Below are positions 15,001 to 27,800 of a DNA stretch of 64,000 nucleotides, piece after piece; position 1 is the first letter of the stretch, and every line of letters starts with the position of its first letter. Both the position numbers and the translations under genes were made by a program. The notes below the pieces were generated by a model that searched no databases, was not told where the DNA came from, and saw only the letters and a program-made list of their open reading frames with translations. The stretch is from Rhodobacteraceae bacterium HTCC2150 (GTDB taxonomy: Bacteria; Pseudomonadota; Alphaproteobacteria; Rhodobacterales; Rhodobacteraceae), in the NCBI GenBank assembly GCA_000169395.1, contig AAXZ01000001.1:124001-188000 (forward strand), written 5' to 3'.

Positions 15001-18000
15001 GTCGAAATACTGTGTCGTACCGGCGCTTGCGTCATTCACGATCGTCAACGCAGCCGTCACATCCGACAGTGCAAAACCTTCGGTGTCAGTTCCGTTTGTA
15101 ATCCGGATAGTAGCACCTTCGCCCAACGCGGCGAACAACGCCTGCATTTCAGCTTTGTCCAATGTGAAGCTGAGGTTGTCGGCGGTCGTGCTCGAAACGG
15201 TGGTCAGAGTTGTGCCATCAGCATCCAAAACCTGCAGCGACGTAGCGTCCATGACAGTCGAAGGCGCCACGGTGATAGCCATCGACATCCAAGTATCGTT
15301 AGCCGCAGCTTTGCCGTTTTCCGCCAATGCGTAATAGCTCACGCCTGCCTTATCAAAGAACGATGCCGAAGCTCCGTCCAGAACGGCGCCAGTGTCGACG
15401 CCAGCCGACAATGTGGTTCCAGCGATCAGACCATTCTCAATAGTGGCAAGAACGCGCGAAGACACAACATTGGTCACCAGACCATCAGCACCGATCGCAA
15501 GTTCAACAACACGGCCACCGTCCGCATCAACAACACGGCCACCGTCCGCATCAACCAACGTTGCGTCGGTCAGTTCAAAGGTCCGTGGCTGTACCGGCGA
15601 CGCCGAGTCCACGATCAACGAACCAAGGATGAGTGGCAGGCGCACATAGCCCTGATCAATACCATATGTGAGAGATGTCGGGGCGATCACACTGGACACG
15701 CCATCCGCAGGTATCAGCGAAATAGTTTGTTCGGTCGCATCAAAGGACGACACGAGGAAGGTTGCAGTGCCATCGGTCAGGCGAACAACTTTACCGTTTG
15801 CGACTTGCGTCAGCCAGTCACCAACAATCGCACTTGTATCAGCAATTTTGACTTTCTGAGCAGCCAAACCACCGACTTCAACAGGTTCGGTGCGAGCAAC
15901 GTCTACAGTCGCGGAAACGAGGGTTCCAGTAGCCACAAATGACCCTGAAACCGGGGTAAATGTGCCACCCATCCGATCTGCATCGATGGAATCCAGGCGG
16001 AAGGCATTGCCATTCGCATCGATAAAGACGTTGATGATGTCAGCAGATTGCAGCAGTTCAGTACCCGCTGCAAAACGCACAGCGCTATTGATCGGTGAGT
16101 TAGAAATAGTGCGGATGCCCGCACTGTCTCCGCGCTGAACACTTACCGAAATGCCGGCTTGATCGGCCAGTTGGGTCGGCGTAGCCCCAAGGCTACCCAA
16201 GAGTCCGTTTAGTGGAACACCCGCCAGATCGGTTGCGGCAGTCGGCGCAGTCACTAGATCGAGCGGCCGCAGGTCAACGCTATCAGACACAGCATTGAAA
16301 CCAACAATTTCAAACCAAGCGTTGTTCGCGTCTTGAACCAAACGCAGGTCTTCGAGCCATGCTCCATTCGGCGCGCCGCCCAGACCGCTGACGCGCTGGA
16401 CCGAGCCGTTCATGCCAAGATCAACGGAGGTGTTGGTCGTGAAGCTCACGAATGGACGATAGAGCGCACCACCAGCAAGCGGGGCACCTGTGTGACCAAT
16501 GGCTGTGATCCATGCTGCGCCTGTTTCGACCTTATCTACACGGAACCAACGGCCTGATTGATCAACATAGTGACCACCTACCATCGACGACGGGATATCC
16601 GTTGTTCCGCTTTCAAAGGTTACACGGTAGCGGATCGACAGATCAGCCTGAGGCGTAACGTTCGTGATTTCAGAAATCGTACGGCTCGCAACACTGCTAT
16701 CCTCAACGTTCGCAAGCGTCAGCGCCGTCATTGTGGCGTTTGAACCGTCCTCAAACTCAACCACGCGATCGAAGGTTGTAGTGCCAGTTGCAGCACTGAC
16801 CAAATCACCGTCAAGCGTATTGACGAGCAAGACCGCATCGCCATTCGCGACATCGGCCATATCGGTTGTGGTTACATCACCCACCCAAATCTGATTACCG
16901 CCCGCATCAAATGCTGCGATCCGGTCATCGTTTTGAAGCATCCGACTGATGTCGATACCAGTCGCACCAAGATCGACGGCAACACGTAGATCCTGTCCTT
17001 CAGGCGCATTGACCGAAAGAACGGTTTTCCAAGAACCCGACGCGCTCACCTCACCCGTAACAGCATCGACAGACGCGACTTTGTCAGCGGAGGTAAAGAC
17101 GTTCAGGTTACCGCCGCTTATAGCAGCGGAAGGTGCAAGCAGCTCTAGGACACCTGTCTCATGGTTCCATGATTTGACGATACCGAATTTCGCTGCGGAC
17201 GGGATGTAGTCTGTTCCAGTTCCAGACGTCACCAACTGACCAACTTTAAAGGTAGCAGCCGTCAGACCAGCGTCGCGACGCTTGAGGGTCAGTGTCTGTG
17301 TTTGGGCTTCGGCATTCGACGATAGCCACATCGAACCGCCGACCATATCGAATTGCGGCGAGAACGAACTCGATCCAGCAAGCGTATTGAGCATGCCTGC
17401 AACATCAGCCGAAAGGCCAAGGCTCTCGTCAGTCGTTTGTGACAGCCGAAGACCAGCGCCGACCGATAGCTCGGAGCTTTCCAACATGCGCAGTTCGACC
17501 GGTAGAAGTCCCTGCCCGATCAATTGTAGGTCGAGGTTCAACTGCGCAGCGCCATCGATACGAAGCAGCATATTAATGCCGTCGTCCAACGCCGACCCAG
17601 AGATAGGACCAAGGTCACCAAAATCTCCAAGCAAAATGTCGACATTGCGTTGGTCTTGAACGATGCGATCAAAGTTCACATTGATATCAACGACCCAACG
17701 ACCTGGGAATGTTGCATCCTCGGAATACTCTAGGCTCAAGAAGCCGCTCGGTAGTCCTGCGGTATTTGCAACGTCGTCCAGCCACGCGTCCAGATCGAGG
17801 TCGCTGCCACCACTTTGGGTCGGTGGTAGTAGATCCAGAACATTGCGAAGGATGGAAGAAAGTCCAGTCAAATCATCCAGCGATTGGTTGATAAACGGAA
17901 TATCCGCGTTGAGCACGGTTGCCCCAGCGCCTTGCCCTTGGATCAACGACTCGATGCCTGTGCGCAAATAATCAATCAATTGCGCTGGAGTTAGTTCATT

Positions 18001-21000
18001 GAGCCGCGCAATGGCGTCAGTGACAGAGGTCAGGTTGCCTTCAACATAGCTGCGGATATCGGCAGCGGCCTTAGTTGGATCAAAGATGCCATCAACTGTT
18101 GCGTTCGCATTCGCGCGCAGATCAGCAAAGATATCAGTGATGGAATTTGTGCCCGACAGGGCAAGATCGGCAAAAGCACCCAGATTAATAGAGCTTTGCA
18201 GGTTGCCAATTTCCAACCCAACGAGATCGGCTTTGGCGACCAAATCAACGGTCAACGCGGCATCAAGATCGGGCCGGATTGTTGATGGATTAAAGACAGG
18301 CGCATTGCCTTGGGTAACGGCCAATGTGGCAAGCAGTGTCGCAACAGAAGCCGCATCACCTCTGCCCAGAGTGTCTTGGATCGAGTCAACTGGTGAGTCG
18401 AGAACCAATGTAAGCGTATCACCGTTTACACCGATGACACGACCTTGGACGGAACCCGCGCCAAATGTAATGCTTGCGTCTTCTGGTGTTGCGGCATTTG
18501 CCACATCAGAGAAGATCGCTCCAGCGCCCGTAATCGTGATATCGTAGATGTAAGACAGAGCGTTGAAGTCGCGTACATCCGGTGCCTCGACCAGTGTCGC
18601 AAGCGGGGCCAAAGCATGGACTTTAACCGATCCGCCCCACGCATGGGTCAGGACATCGCTCGGCAGAACCACATCGATTGTATTTGCCGACAGATCGGAT
18701 GGAAGGACGACCATCAACGGCAATTGAAGAGTACCCGATGCGCCATCTGAAATCTCGAGAAGGATATGGTCAAGTCCGTCAAACAGAGCCGCGGTTCCAC
18801 TCGACAAGGTCAGCGTCGCGAGGTTAGCAGCACGCGAAACGCTCGATACGTCGAAGGTCGCTCCACTGACAACACGCTGGAGCGTGTCACCTTCGGACAG
18901 CGCCGAAGTCTGACCGGTTGGAATACCTGTTTCCTGAACGAGGAACTGCGAGGCACCCGAAACCACGATACCAACACGTGATGCACCAAGCGCAAGGTAG
19001 TCATCATTGGTGGCCGCCGGCGTATTCGCAATATCATCAGCCCAAGTCACATCGACGATCTGTGTCGACGATCCAGGCGCAACGGCACTATCAAGCGTCA
19101 AACGTGCAAGCGTGGATGTCGCAGAGGCTGCTGTCGTTGCGACACCTGTGACACTTCCCGCAGCAGCTTTGAACCCGCCATTGTCCAGCAGGAAGAACGA
19201 CTGTTCAGTATTATCATCGGAAGTCAGAGTGAAAGTCAGCGATGCATCCGCATCACCTGCTTCGTTCGTCAGACCAATAAACCCATCGCTGATGCTTGCG
19301 TTCAGAGGTGTTCCATTGATGTCAAAGCCTAGGTTCACATTAACATTCGAAGCCTCTGCACCGAACGACAGCGACAGGTTTGATGCCGCACCAATATAGA
19401 GAATTGGGTCGAGCAAACTCGATGCACCTTGGAGCGAACCAAGGCTCTGAAGCGATGCGTCTTCAGACAGTGCACCGCCAAATACGAGCTTACCAGCAAG
19501 ACCTACACCAGTCGAAAGCTGTGCGGACAGGTCGCTATTGAGCCCGAATGTTCCGTCCAGTTCATCCGTCAGGCCCAGTGCCTCAATCAAGTCGAGGCTA
19601 AGAGCGCTCTCGGCTACGACCGCATTGTCGAAATCGAGCGAAATTTCCAACGCACGATGTGGAATACCACTCGTCCAAACGTTGCCCGAAAGCGTCGAGA
19701 AGTTGATCGAGAAGACCGGCGGGCTATCCCAACCCGAAACCTTCGCAATCGCCTTGTTGACCTCTTTCTCGATCGTCAACAGGGCTTCTTGGATCGTGCC
19801 ACCTGGATTATTTACAACCTGATCAGCAGTTTCCAACGCAAGGTGAACAGAGGTGAAAATCTGGTTCAGTGGCAGCAGGTCATTGATCGTTTGACCTACG
19901 AACGGCAACTCTGCTGTTAGATCACTACCCGTGGGCGCAGAAACACCGCTAAGAGCCGGCGTAACAATCGCTGCCCCAGTGTAATCGTACGGATAATCAA
20001 CGCCAAAGACCCAGCTGTAAGCCGTATCGACCATATTGATCAGGTCCGACATGCCGAAGGATGCAAAGTCATCCAATTGCGGCATCAAGAGACTACGCAG
20101 GTTCAGATCATCTGGAACTTCAAAGAAGTCGATGTTGACTTCGGGCAGCGTTAGGCCGTTGGCAATATCTGCTGCGGAACGTTGCAACAAGTCGCCAGCA
20201 ATGCGCGCAGCCGAGAATTCCGTAATCGGCTGAAGTGTTTCACCAAAGGCACGCGACAGGGCAAGGCCCATACCGAAACCACCAACGGTGTTCGTACCAA
20301 CAGACTGAGAACCTGAGGCATCAGTTACAGTAAAATCAAGCTGCGCCCCTTTGCTGCGCAACTGGCCGGCCAGCGATTTTGTCAAATCAGATATTGTGCT
20401 GGAGTCCTTGCCAAACACAAAACGTGAATCTTCGGCAACGAGGCCAAATTTACCAAGGCTGCCGGCATCAATAGCGAACGAAATATCGGTCGGACCAAGA
20501 TCAGCGAGTGCACGGATCGACAGCGGCGCGACGGTTTCATCATCAAGATCAATGTAGCTGCCGTCCGTCAGATCTTGTTTGACAAACTTGACGCTCGCAT
20601 CCGAACCCAATTCGACCGTAACATCCAAATCAACAGAGACCGCATAGCGCAGCAGACTGCCGTCAATCGCGGTGATGCTCAGCAGATCAGGCTGGCTGAG
20701 GCCCAGAAGCGATTTCAGTGCGTCAAGGTTTGAAATATCAAACCCACTGAGGTCAAATCCGAGATCGATTTCACCCTCAATCAGGCGTGTGCCCTTCATA
20801 GTAAGGATGACAGAGTCTTTCAGGCCACCGACTTCGGTATTGCCTTCCAACAATGCGACCTGCAGCGCATCAGGCGCAAAACGGAATGGGCTAGATGCAT
20901 CGGTCATCGCCCCGTGGATTAAGCTTGCAGCGTAATCCAACCCCTCGTTTTTTGAATCTTGCAGTGTCTGAGTGGCAAAACGTAATGCGTCCTTCAGGCC

Positions 21001-24000
21001 CGTCATATCCTCGATAGATTGGCCGACGCCCGGAATGGTGAGGTCAATAAGACCGTTTTCGCTATCAAGGTCACCAATGAGGGCCTCTGCGAAGGCTTGG
21101 AAACCATCCGCAAAGGTCGAAATGTCCGACCAGTTCGCTGTAAAGGAGGTCGCCTCACTAAGCTGCGACCGCATCGCATCAATCAAAGTTCCAGTGCTAA
21201 AGCCCAACTGCGGCAGGCCAAATTTCCCGTCTTTGAGAGATGCCGTCAGCGTTGCAGTACCCAGATCATCCAGAGTGACCGTTTGCCCCGCAATGACGAT
21301 GGATGCAGATACCTCCAAATCAACATCCGAAGAGAATTCGATCGCGGATACTGGCTTCAAACGGGACGGTTCAAACGCGGGCACGATACCTTCGTAATCG
21401 GGCAGTCCATCGTCCATCTTCAGACGAATTGCTGCGCGACCGATGGTCAGTGCGTCTGTGTTCGACCCGCCGGTCACATTCACACGAACTGATGTCGCTC
21501 CGACGAGGCTCGTTTGGAAATCCAACAGAACCCCTGGATTTGCGTCGTCAGACCCAAGATCCAAGGTAATGTCCGCACCAGCGCGCGTACCAAACTCATC
21601 AACCATCTCGAGAGGCAAGGTGCCAACGCTATAAACAAAGCCAGCAATCGCCGAAGCGGATTGATCACTCAGTTCCAGGGTATCAGCCGCACGCAGCACA
21701 CCGTCGGTGAGCGTAATTGCGATACGCGAACCCTCGACCGCGACGACCTGACCTTCGCCGATTTTTGTGCCCGAAGCATTTATAACGTTGATAGTTTGGT
21801 CGATCCAAGCATCAGCCGAACCCGTATTTGGCTCGGACCAATCGAGTTCATAGGAACGTGTAACGCCTGGAATATCGCTCGACAGACCGTCGACACGGAT
21901 CGTATCACCAGCACCAACCGTACCCGACTTCATGACGAGGCCAAGACCCGTCTCGCTAACGCCAGCGACGACACCGCGGCCCGTCACATTACCATTAGCA
22001 TCAATGATTGCGATCTTACTACCGACCATCGAACTCGCTGCTGTTTGGTCATAACCCACATAGCCGACCTCAACAGAACGAAGGTCAACTTCGAAACGGA
22101 AAGCCGCCAGCACTGGATCAGTCGCAGCCTCATAGGTCGCAGTAACCGTGTTCAGCGCAACGGTATTCGAAACAGCCGTCGAACGGTCCGCAGCGAGATA
22201 GTCATGAACGATCGACGTCGCAGTCGTTTCATCGAAATCACAGTCCCATTCGATCCCAAATTGAACTTGGGTCGTGTCGGAGTTCTCAACGAAATCTACA
22301 GAACCATTGGCAGAGTCGAGGTAATCAACTGTGCGCACAACACCGACAGCAACAGTTTTGCCGTTTGTGTCTAGCAGGCGCAGACGCGAAGCCTCGCCCA
22401 ATTCGTCAGCTTCCCCGAGAAGGGTCGTATACTGTGCTTTGGTTAGCGTGAAGGTCGAGTCACGGAATTGAACTGCACCCAAGAGATCGAGCGAAAGATC
22501 AGCTGAAGGCGGAATTTCCGGCGTAGGAATACCAAAGAATTCGGTGAACTCGCTCAGGTTCAGTGTCAAATCTGGCGACAACCCTGCTGGTAATGCCAGC
22601 TTGATCACAACGCCCATACGATTGGGCGACGATGCAGAACCAGCAACTGGCGGGATCAATTCGACAGAAAGTGGCGAATCCTGTGGCAGCGCTTCAGCAA
22701 CGATAGCATCCAATTGACCCAGCGATTTTGCCGGAACATTGGCGATGATTGTCTTAATCGTCTCCAACTGATCATCAAGACCGATCAGATCGGCGAGGCT
22801 TTGCCCGATTACAGGCAAATCTTGATACAAAACCGAAACACCAGTCGGTGCGGAGTCAGCAGATAGCAGCGCAGCAAGTGCAATATCGATCGTGCTGGCA
22901 AGGTCTGTAGCTCCCTCTCCCAGAAGGACCGAAGACAGGCCATCAATGGCTCCAAACCGCAAATCAGACAGCGATGACGCCTGATAATCCATCAAGCTCT
23001 GAACAGCGGATGCGGAACCTGCTGTAACAAGCGCCGGCAATTGCGATTTGATTGCCAATTGGACCACATCGGTCGCAGAACCAATAGTAGCGGTCGCGCC
23101 GGTTGTATTCAGAACAGCGTTCAGCTTGCTCAGATCGAGTTGCGGCAGACGGGCAGAGGTAAAAATGCCTACCAATGCTGCGTAGGTTGCACCTGCTGTC
23201 TCAAGATCGCCAGTGACTGTGCTGAGTAGCGTCGAAATTGCCGATGCATCAGATCCATTCAGGGCGGACTGTAGCGACGTCAGATTTGCCTGTGCTGTAG
23301 CAAGATCAGACTCCAACCCTGCAATATCCAACGCACCCAGACGGCTCGTCACGCTCGTCAACGATGGGATCAACGACGAACCAGCGCCCAACAATTCTAC
23401 AAATGCAGCATTCGCTGTATCGAGCGCGCCAACACCCGCAGCCAAAACGTCATCGCGCAGTGCTTTAACTTCGGTAATTGCAGCGGTCAGCTCATCCAAA
23501 CCATCTGACAGGCTTGTAATTTTTGCCTGTGCTCGTGTGAGCAAGGTCGCACTCGCCCCCGTAGCCAGAGCAGCGATGCTCTTACTTGCGGCTTCGGTCA
23601 TCTCTGCGAGAAGCGCCACAAGTTCCTCACCCGCAGCGCTGAATGCACTTTCGGTTAAGGTCACGGATTCAAAGAGACCGCGAACGACCTCCATTTCGGT
23701 ATCAACAGCCTTACGGATTTGGGTGATGTAAGTGACGTAGCCAGTCAGTTCCGTAGACATCGCAGCAACGTTTGAAGACGATGCGGTTGCAATTGCACGG
23801 AGCGATACTAATTCGCTTTCAGAACCTGTCGGAGCAACCATTACGTTAAGACGCGCAACAAGATCAGTTGCCAAAGATGTCAAACGACCAACCTGCCCAC
23901 CCAAGGTGCTCAGACCGGTTTTTGCGTCATCAAGCGCAGACTTCACCGCGGTGGCGGTTCCAAGCGGATCAGAAGCCGAAAGGCCAATCTGCGCCACGGC

Positions 24001-24843
24001 AGTTTTTGCTGCCTGATCGACAACGGCAAAGGTCGCTGTTCGCGAGCTTTCTTCGCGAAGAAGCGCCTCAACCTCAGCTTTGATCTCAAGGAATGCTTTG
24101 ACGGACTCAAAGCCCGCATCCGTTTCATTGCCGTCAATTGATTGAACGACTGACAATGCATTCAACGTGTTGCCCAAACGAGCAAATGCGTCAGCCTGAT
24201 CCGAAACCAGTGTCGCATATGCGCCACCAACGGATGCATCGCCACCCGATTTCTGAAGGGCATCAAGTGCAATTTCGGCTAGTGAATTACCAGCATCATC
24301 CAGCTTCGCTTTGACGGTGGTAATGTCCGCGATCACGGTCGCCAATGGCGTTTGCGCAGCGGTCAATGCTGTTTGCGCGGCAACAACCGCAGCATTTGCA
24401 GTGACCATACGGGCTGCGAGTGCTGGGTTATCTGTTTGCGCGCCTACCAAAGGATCAATCGATGAGTCCGCCAAATAACTCGGCAGCAATTGAGCACGCT
24501 GCACAAGCTCATCTGTATGGTCCTGAGCATCACGAAGGTCTTGGGAAAGCTCCAAAATCTCTGCTGTACGACTATCCGCCGTCGCAATCAGAGCCTCTAC
24601 TTTTGCAATCTCAGTTTGAAGGCGGGTCAACGTAACGTCGGTTTGCGCCTCCTCTACTGTCATCCACGCGCCTGCATCCGCGTTGCCAGCAACAGAGAAC
24701 GACCCATTGTCGCCTGTAACGTCCAACTGACCCGAAGAGATCGTGAAGTCAGCGGTTTGGGTTCCGTCACCATTCACGCCAATGTTCAGATTATTCACAA
24801 CGGACTGGCCGCTGGAATTTTGAACGACAGATCGATTTGTTTG
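1..24843 (-). CDS. Giant repeat/RTX surface or secreted protein, main body (3' end beyond window)
   Basis: An open frame runs on the minus strand from just upstream of 24800 to base 1 with no stop that I found. I checked the phase at 23943, 19863, 17883, 15552, 14283, 10563, 9363, 6894 and 3, and it was constant. It encodes about 8,270 residues and continues off the left edge. It has no convincing start of its own: a GTG at 24798 overlaps the upstream stop (GTGA) but lacks a ribosome binding site. In order it shows an Ala-rich helical region (about 22.8-24.7 kb), beta-rich domains each opened by a P-F-V-G-x-S-L type module, a Leu-Pro-Ser tract (11.83-12.0 kb), RTX nonapeptides (6.56-7.07 kb), then further beta-rich repeats. 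It is acidic and almost free of cysteine (I noticed one). Shared repeats with the upstream frame make it the continuation of that protein. The C-terminal secretion signal is outside the window. Adhesin or matrix protein is inference. Confidence 0.85.
4860..4953 (-). repeat. Repeat copy: Y-x-Y-x-G-S-S-x-L-x-V-x-D-W motif (copy 2)
   Basis: The giant protein reads YFYIGSSNLAVSDWGSANF then ADTALW here. It corresponds closely to YEYLGSSDLSVTDWSTVDF then SDESLW at 26048-26138 in the N-terminal frame. The pairing across the apparent frameshift is direct evidence that both frames belong to one ancestral polypeptide. Confidence 0.75.
6560..7070 (-). repeat. RTX nonapeptide block of the giant protein
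   Basis: About twelve consecutive GGxGxDxUx-type nonapeptides are visible, for example GGAGRDNLI, GGAGNDKLV, GGDGDDELI, GGAGKDIIY, GGAGDDLIY, GQDGNDQLN and GGSGSDTIR. In this family such repeats bind calcium and form a parallel beta-roll, and they are typical of substrates exported through TolC-dependent type I secretion. A looser remnant, including GLGIDVIIDSGGRDTYVYD, occurs near 5.85 kb. The block is internal, with at least 2,180 further residues before the left edge, so it is not a simple C-terminal RTX cap. Confidence 0.9.
11829..12003 (-). repeat. Leu-Pro-Ser low-complexity tract in the giant protein
   Basis: Over about 58 residues the protein is a near-periodic series of L-P-S-L, L-P-D-L, L-P-A-L and I-S-L-P-S-L units with a proline every three to five residues. 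On the plus strand this shows as repeated GGCAGGCTCGG-like words. Such a segment cannot form the regular beta structure of the flanking domains and probably acts as an extended linker or stalk. The role is inference. Confidence 0.85.
15507..15554. repeat. Perfect 24-bp tandem duplication inside the giant gene
   Basis: The 24-mer starting CAACACGGCCACCGTCCGC is present twice back to back (15507-15530 and 15531-15554) with no difference. It keeps the frame and duplicates eight residues (V-V-D-A-D-G-G-R). Perfect identity suggests a recent slippage event or a collapsed/expanded repeat in assembly. Confidence 0.9.
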
Positions 24844-27800
24844 TCAGCAGTGCTCAGGTCGGCAGACCGCATAGCCGTCGCGTCACCCTTCGCAATGGTA
24901 AAGTCGATACGCCCATCATCACCGGTGCCAATTTTGAACGAACCGTCTGCGGCGAACGACACGCGAATATTCGGCTCAACGTATAGTTTAGCAGCGCCTT
25001 GCAGCACGCTTTCGATCAACGCCCCATCATATTCAGGGGTGTCGGTGGTGATCCCGAGCAGAACAGCCAGTTCCTCTTCGCGCATCGCAGCGCGTGCCGT
25101 GTAATCGACAATGATTGCAGGGCGATAATTCATAATCAGATCGCCAGACCGCACATCAAATTCAAATGTAATCGGACTGGTATCCGTCACCATATTGCCA
25201 TGCGACGCATCGAACTGATTTGACAGTTGTGCAGCAACATATCCAATCGTGTTGAGATCTAACGCATCGCTGTTGAGCGCGGTAATTAGATCATTGAAGC
25301 GCAGAGCTTCGGAGATGGTAACTGGGTTGGCGAATTCCGAGCGTGTAAGGACATCCGCGATTGTCAATTCACCTGCAAACGGCAGTTTGACTTCGAACAA
25401 GTCCGCAAAGACGCCAGAACCGACCTCAAATGCCGATGACAACGCAATCACAGCGTCACGAATGTCGCCAATAAACGTCAACGACGAAATTCCACCTGGG
25501 AGTTCGTTCAGGTTTTTGTCGTTGAAGTTGCCAGAGATAACAGCATGGTCAACCGTGCCATCAGCAAAGATCGCAATGCGTTCAAGCGCACTGCCCGTTG
25601 CACTGATATCAGCCGTGCGGATCGCCGCAGGCCCATTCAGCGTCAATGGATTCAATTGACCGATTTCAAAGATGCTGGTGTCCGACGCAACAGCAAAACG
25701 CGGTGACCAAATAGTCTGCGCCGTAAACATTTTCTGACCGTTTCCATCGCGGATCAAGTTCAGAAGATCGACCAGCGTGATGTAGTCTAGTGTCGCGTTA
25801 GACTGCAGTGTGAGCGTATCGGTCGCGTTATCATAAGTCGCAACCGGACCCGTCACAGTGCTGTCGGCCGGTTTGATGACGATGTTCAGGCCAGTGTGAT
25901 TGATACCAACGTCATTGGCGGTAATCAGAATGGTATTGCCACCCGCAAGCAGGTAGCCGCTTCCCGAATTACCGGTCAGAATGCCGGAAACCGTACGCTC
26001 CGTGCGCTCTACGCCAGTGGTAAAGATACCCTGAATGCTCATCAGGCTTTCTTGAGCCCAGAGGCTTTCGTCGCTGAAATCAACCGTCGACCAGTCGGTA
26101 ACCGAAAGGTCACTGGAACCCAGATATTCGTAGAAGGCACCAGTCGACGTTTGGCCTGTAACGTCATTGAGAACCAATTGGCCCGTCGATACCGTCGCCA
26201 CTGAGGTGTCAGAAATCAGATGATCCGCAAAATCGGTGGCGTTAAGCGGACCAGTCCCTGTGTAGATATACAGATCGCCGTCACGAGCCGCACCAGGCAA
26301 AAGGTCAACGGTGATGATCGGCGCCGCACCAGCCGTCACAACGTCCAGACCGAACTGGAAGTTTGCTTCGCCTTCGATGTCCGCAGCAATACCGCCAGAG
26401 AAATCGACAGCGCCAGAAACAGGACGGAACACAAAGCGCGGAGTGAACGTCAGAACTTGGGTGTTTGTCAGACCGGAGAACGTTTTATCACCAACAGTCA
26501 CAGTCGCCGCGTTGCGGAACGTGATTTGCGGCATCGGATCGGACACAACAGTCGACGATAGCCAAACGTTACCAGCAACTTCGGACAATTCTATAAACGG
26601 CTGGAATTGACCGCCGTCACGCTTCAGACCGAAGTCAATATTGATGTCCAAGTCTGCATTCAGACCAAATTCATAACCATCGATATCGCGGTTGCTACCC
26701 GACATCGAGATACCCATTTCGCTCAAGTCAAAGAGCTCTGAGATAAAGTCTTCACCGACTTTTTTCTCATAGGTGACAAGGTCTTGAATTTTAATGCGGT
26801 AGCGAACTTCGTCCAAAAGTTTACCATCCACAGACAGGGTCTCTTCGAGCTCTTGAACAGTCGATGCAGACCCTGCACCAACGTCGCTGCCCGTAATCAC
26901 TTCAAGAGTGATGAGCTTATCCGTATCGAGACCCGTGATAACAGACAGCTGCTGCGCCAAGTCATCAACATATGCGCGAAGATCGCCGTTATAATCCGTC
27001 CCATTGAAATGGAGAGGCGTTCCATTCAGCACGTAATCATTGAGCGCATCGAGGTGGGTCGTGATAACCTGCGACAGGTTGTTGAACGACACACTTGCAT
27101 CGGGATCTTCGATCAGGTCGATAAAGCTTTTCCCGTAGAGCAACGGAATGTCTTGCGTCATGAACCCACTCAGGCCATCCGCAGACGCAACACTTTGCTG
27201 CAGCAATTGGTCGAACTGAGACAATGCGCCATCACGTTTCAGCCAAGTGTCGCTGAACCGCTGTGCCGCTTCATCCAGCAACAGCTTCATTTCCCATTCA
27301 CTATCGTTGACCAATAGCAAACGCGGATCATCAGCAACGATCTGATCAAAACCAGACGCTACAAATCGCGGCGCAAACGTCATACCCGCAGCCTGATCAG
27401 CATAGTTAATCGGGAGGATGAATTCATAGAATGCAACTGCATTCGTTAGACCCCCAACGGGCGCTGTCGTACCATCGAGCGGCAAGAAATCAGCGTTAGC
27501 CTGATCACCTGCGATTGCGGTCAGTCGGAATTGATCGCCATTTGCATCGACATAAATCTGTCCAATGTCAGCAGAAGATGCCCAAGTCACGTTAGACGTA
27601 AACGTAACACGTAACTGATCACCCTGTGTCACCGATCCGCTAATGTCATGCTGTCCTTCACTATCAGACTCAAGCGGTGACAGTCGGGGGCTTTCACCAC
27701 CCGGCAAGCGACCATTCACAGCGAGAGTTTCAGGACGGAATGCAACCTTCAGATCAAATGTTGGATTGGTGATATCCTGTTTACCCAACTCACCCAGATC

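Noticed and set aside
14446-15942. 498-codon plus-strand frame
   Set aside because: It is antisense to the giant gene, rich in Arg/Cys/His/Gln as expected for a shadow frame, and crosses the 24-bp duplication without sense.
24796-24843. Programmed -1 ribosomal frameshifting at the junction
   Set aside because: There is no X-XXY-YYZ slippery heptamer; the A4 run would need the lysyl-tRNA to slip from AAA to CAA. I keep mutation or read error as first choice.
24490-25104. Plus-strand frame across the frameshift junction
   Set aside because: It is complementary to coding sequence on both sides and unlike any family; it does not explain the junction.
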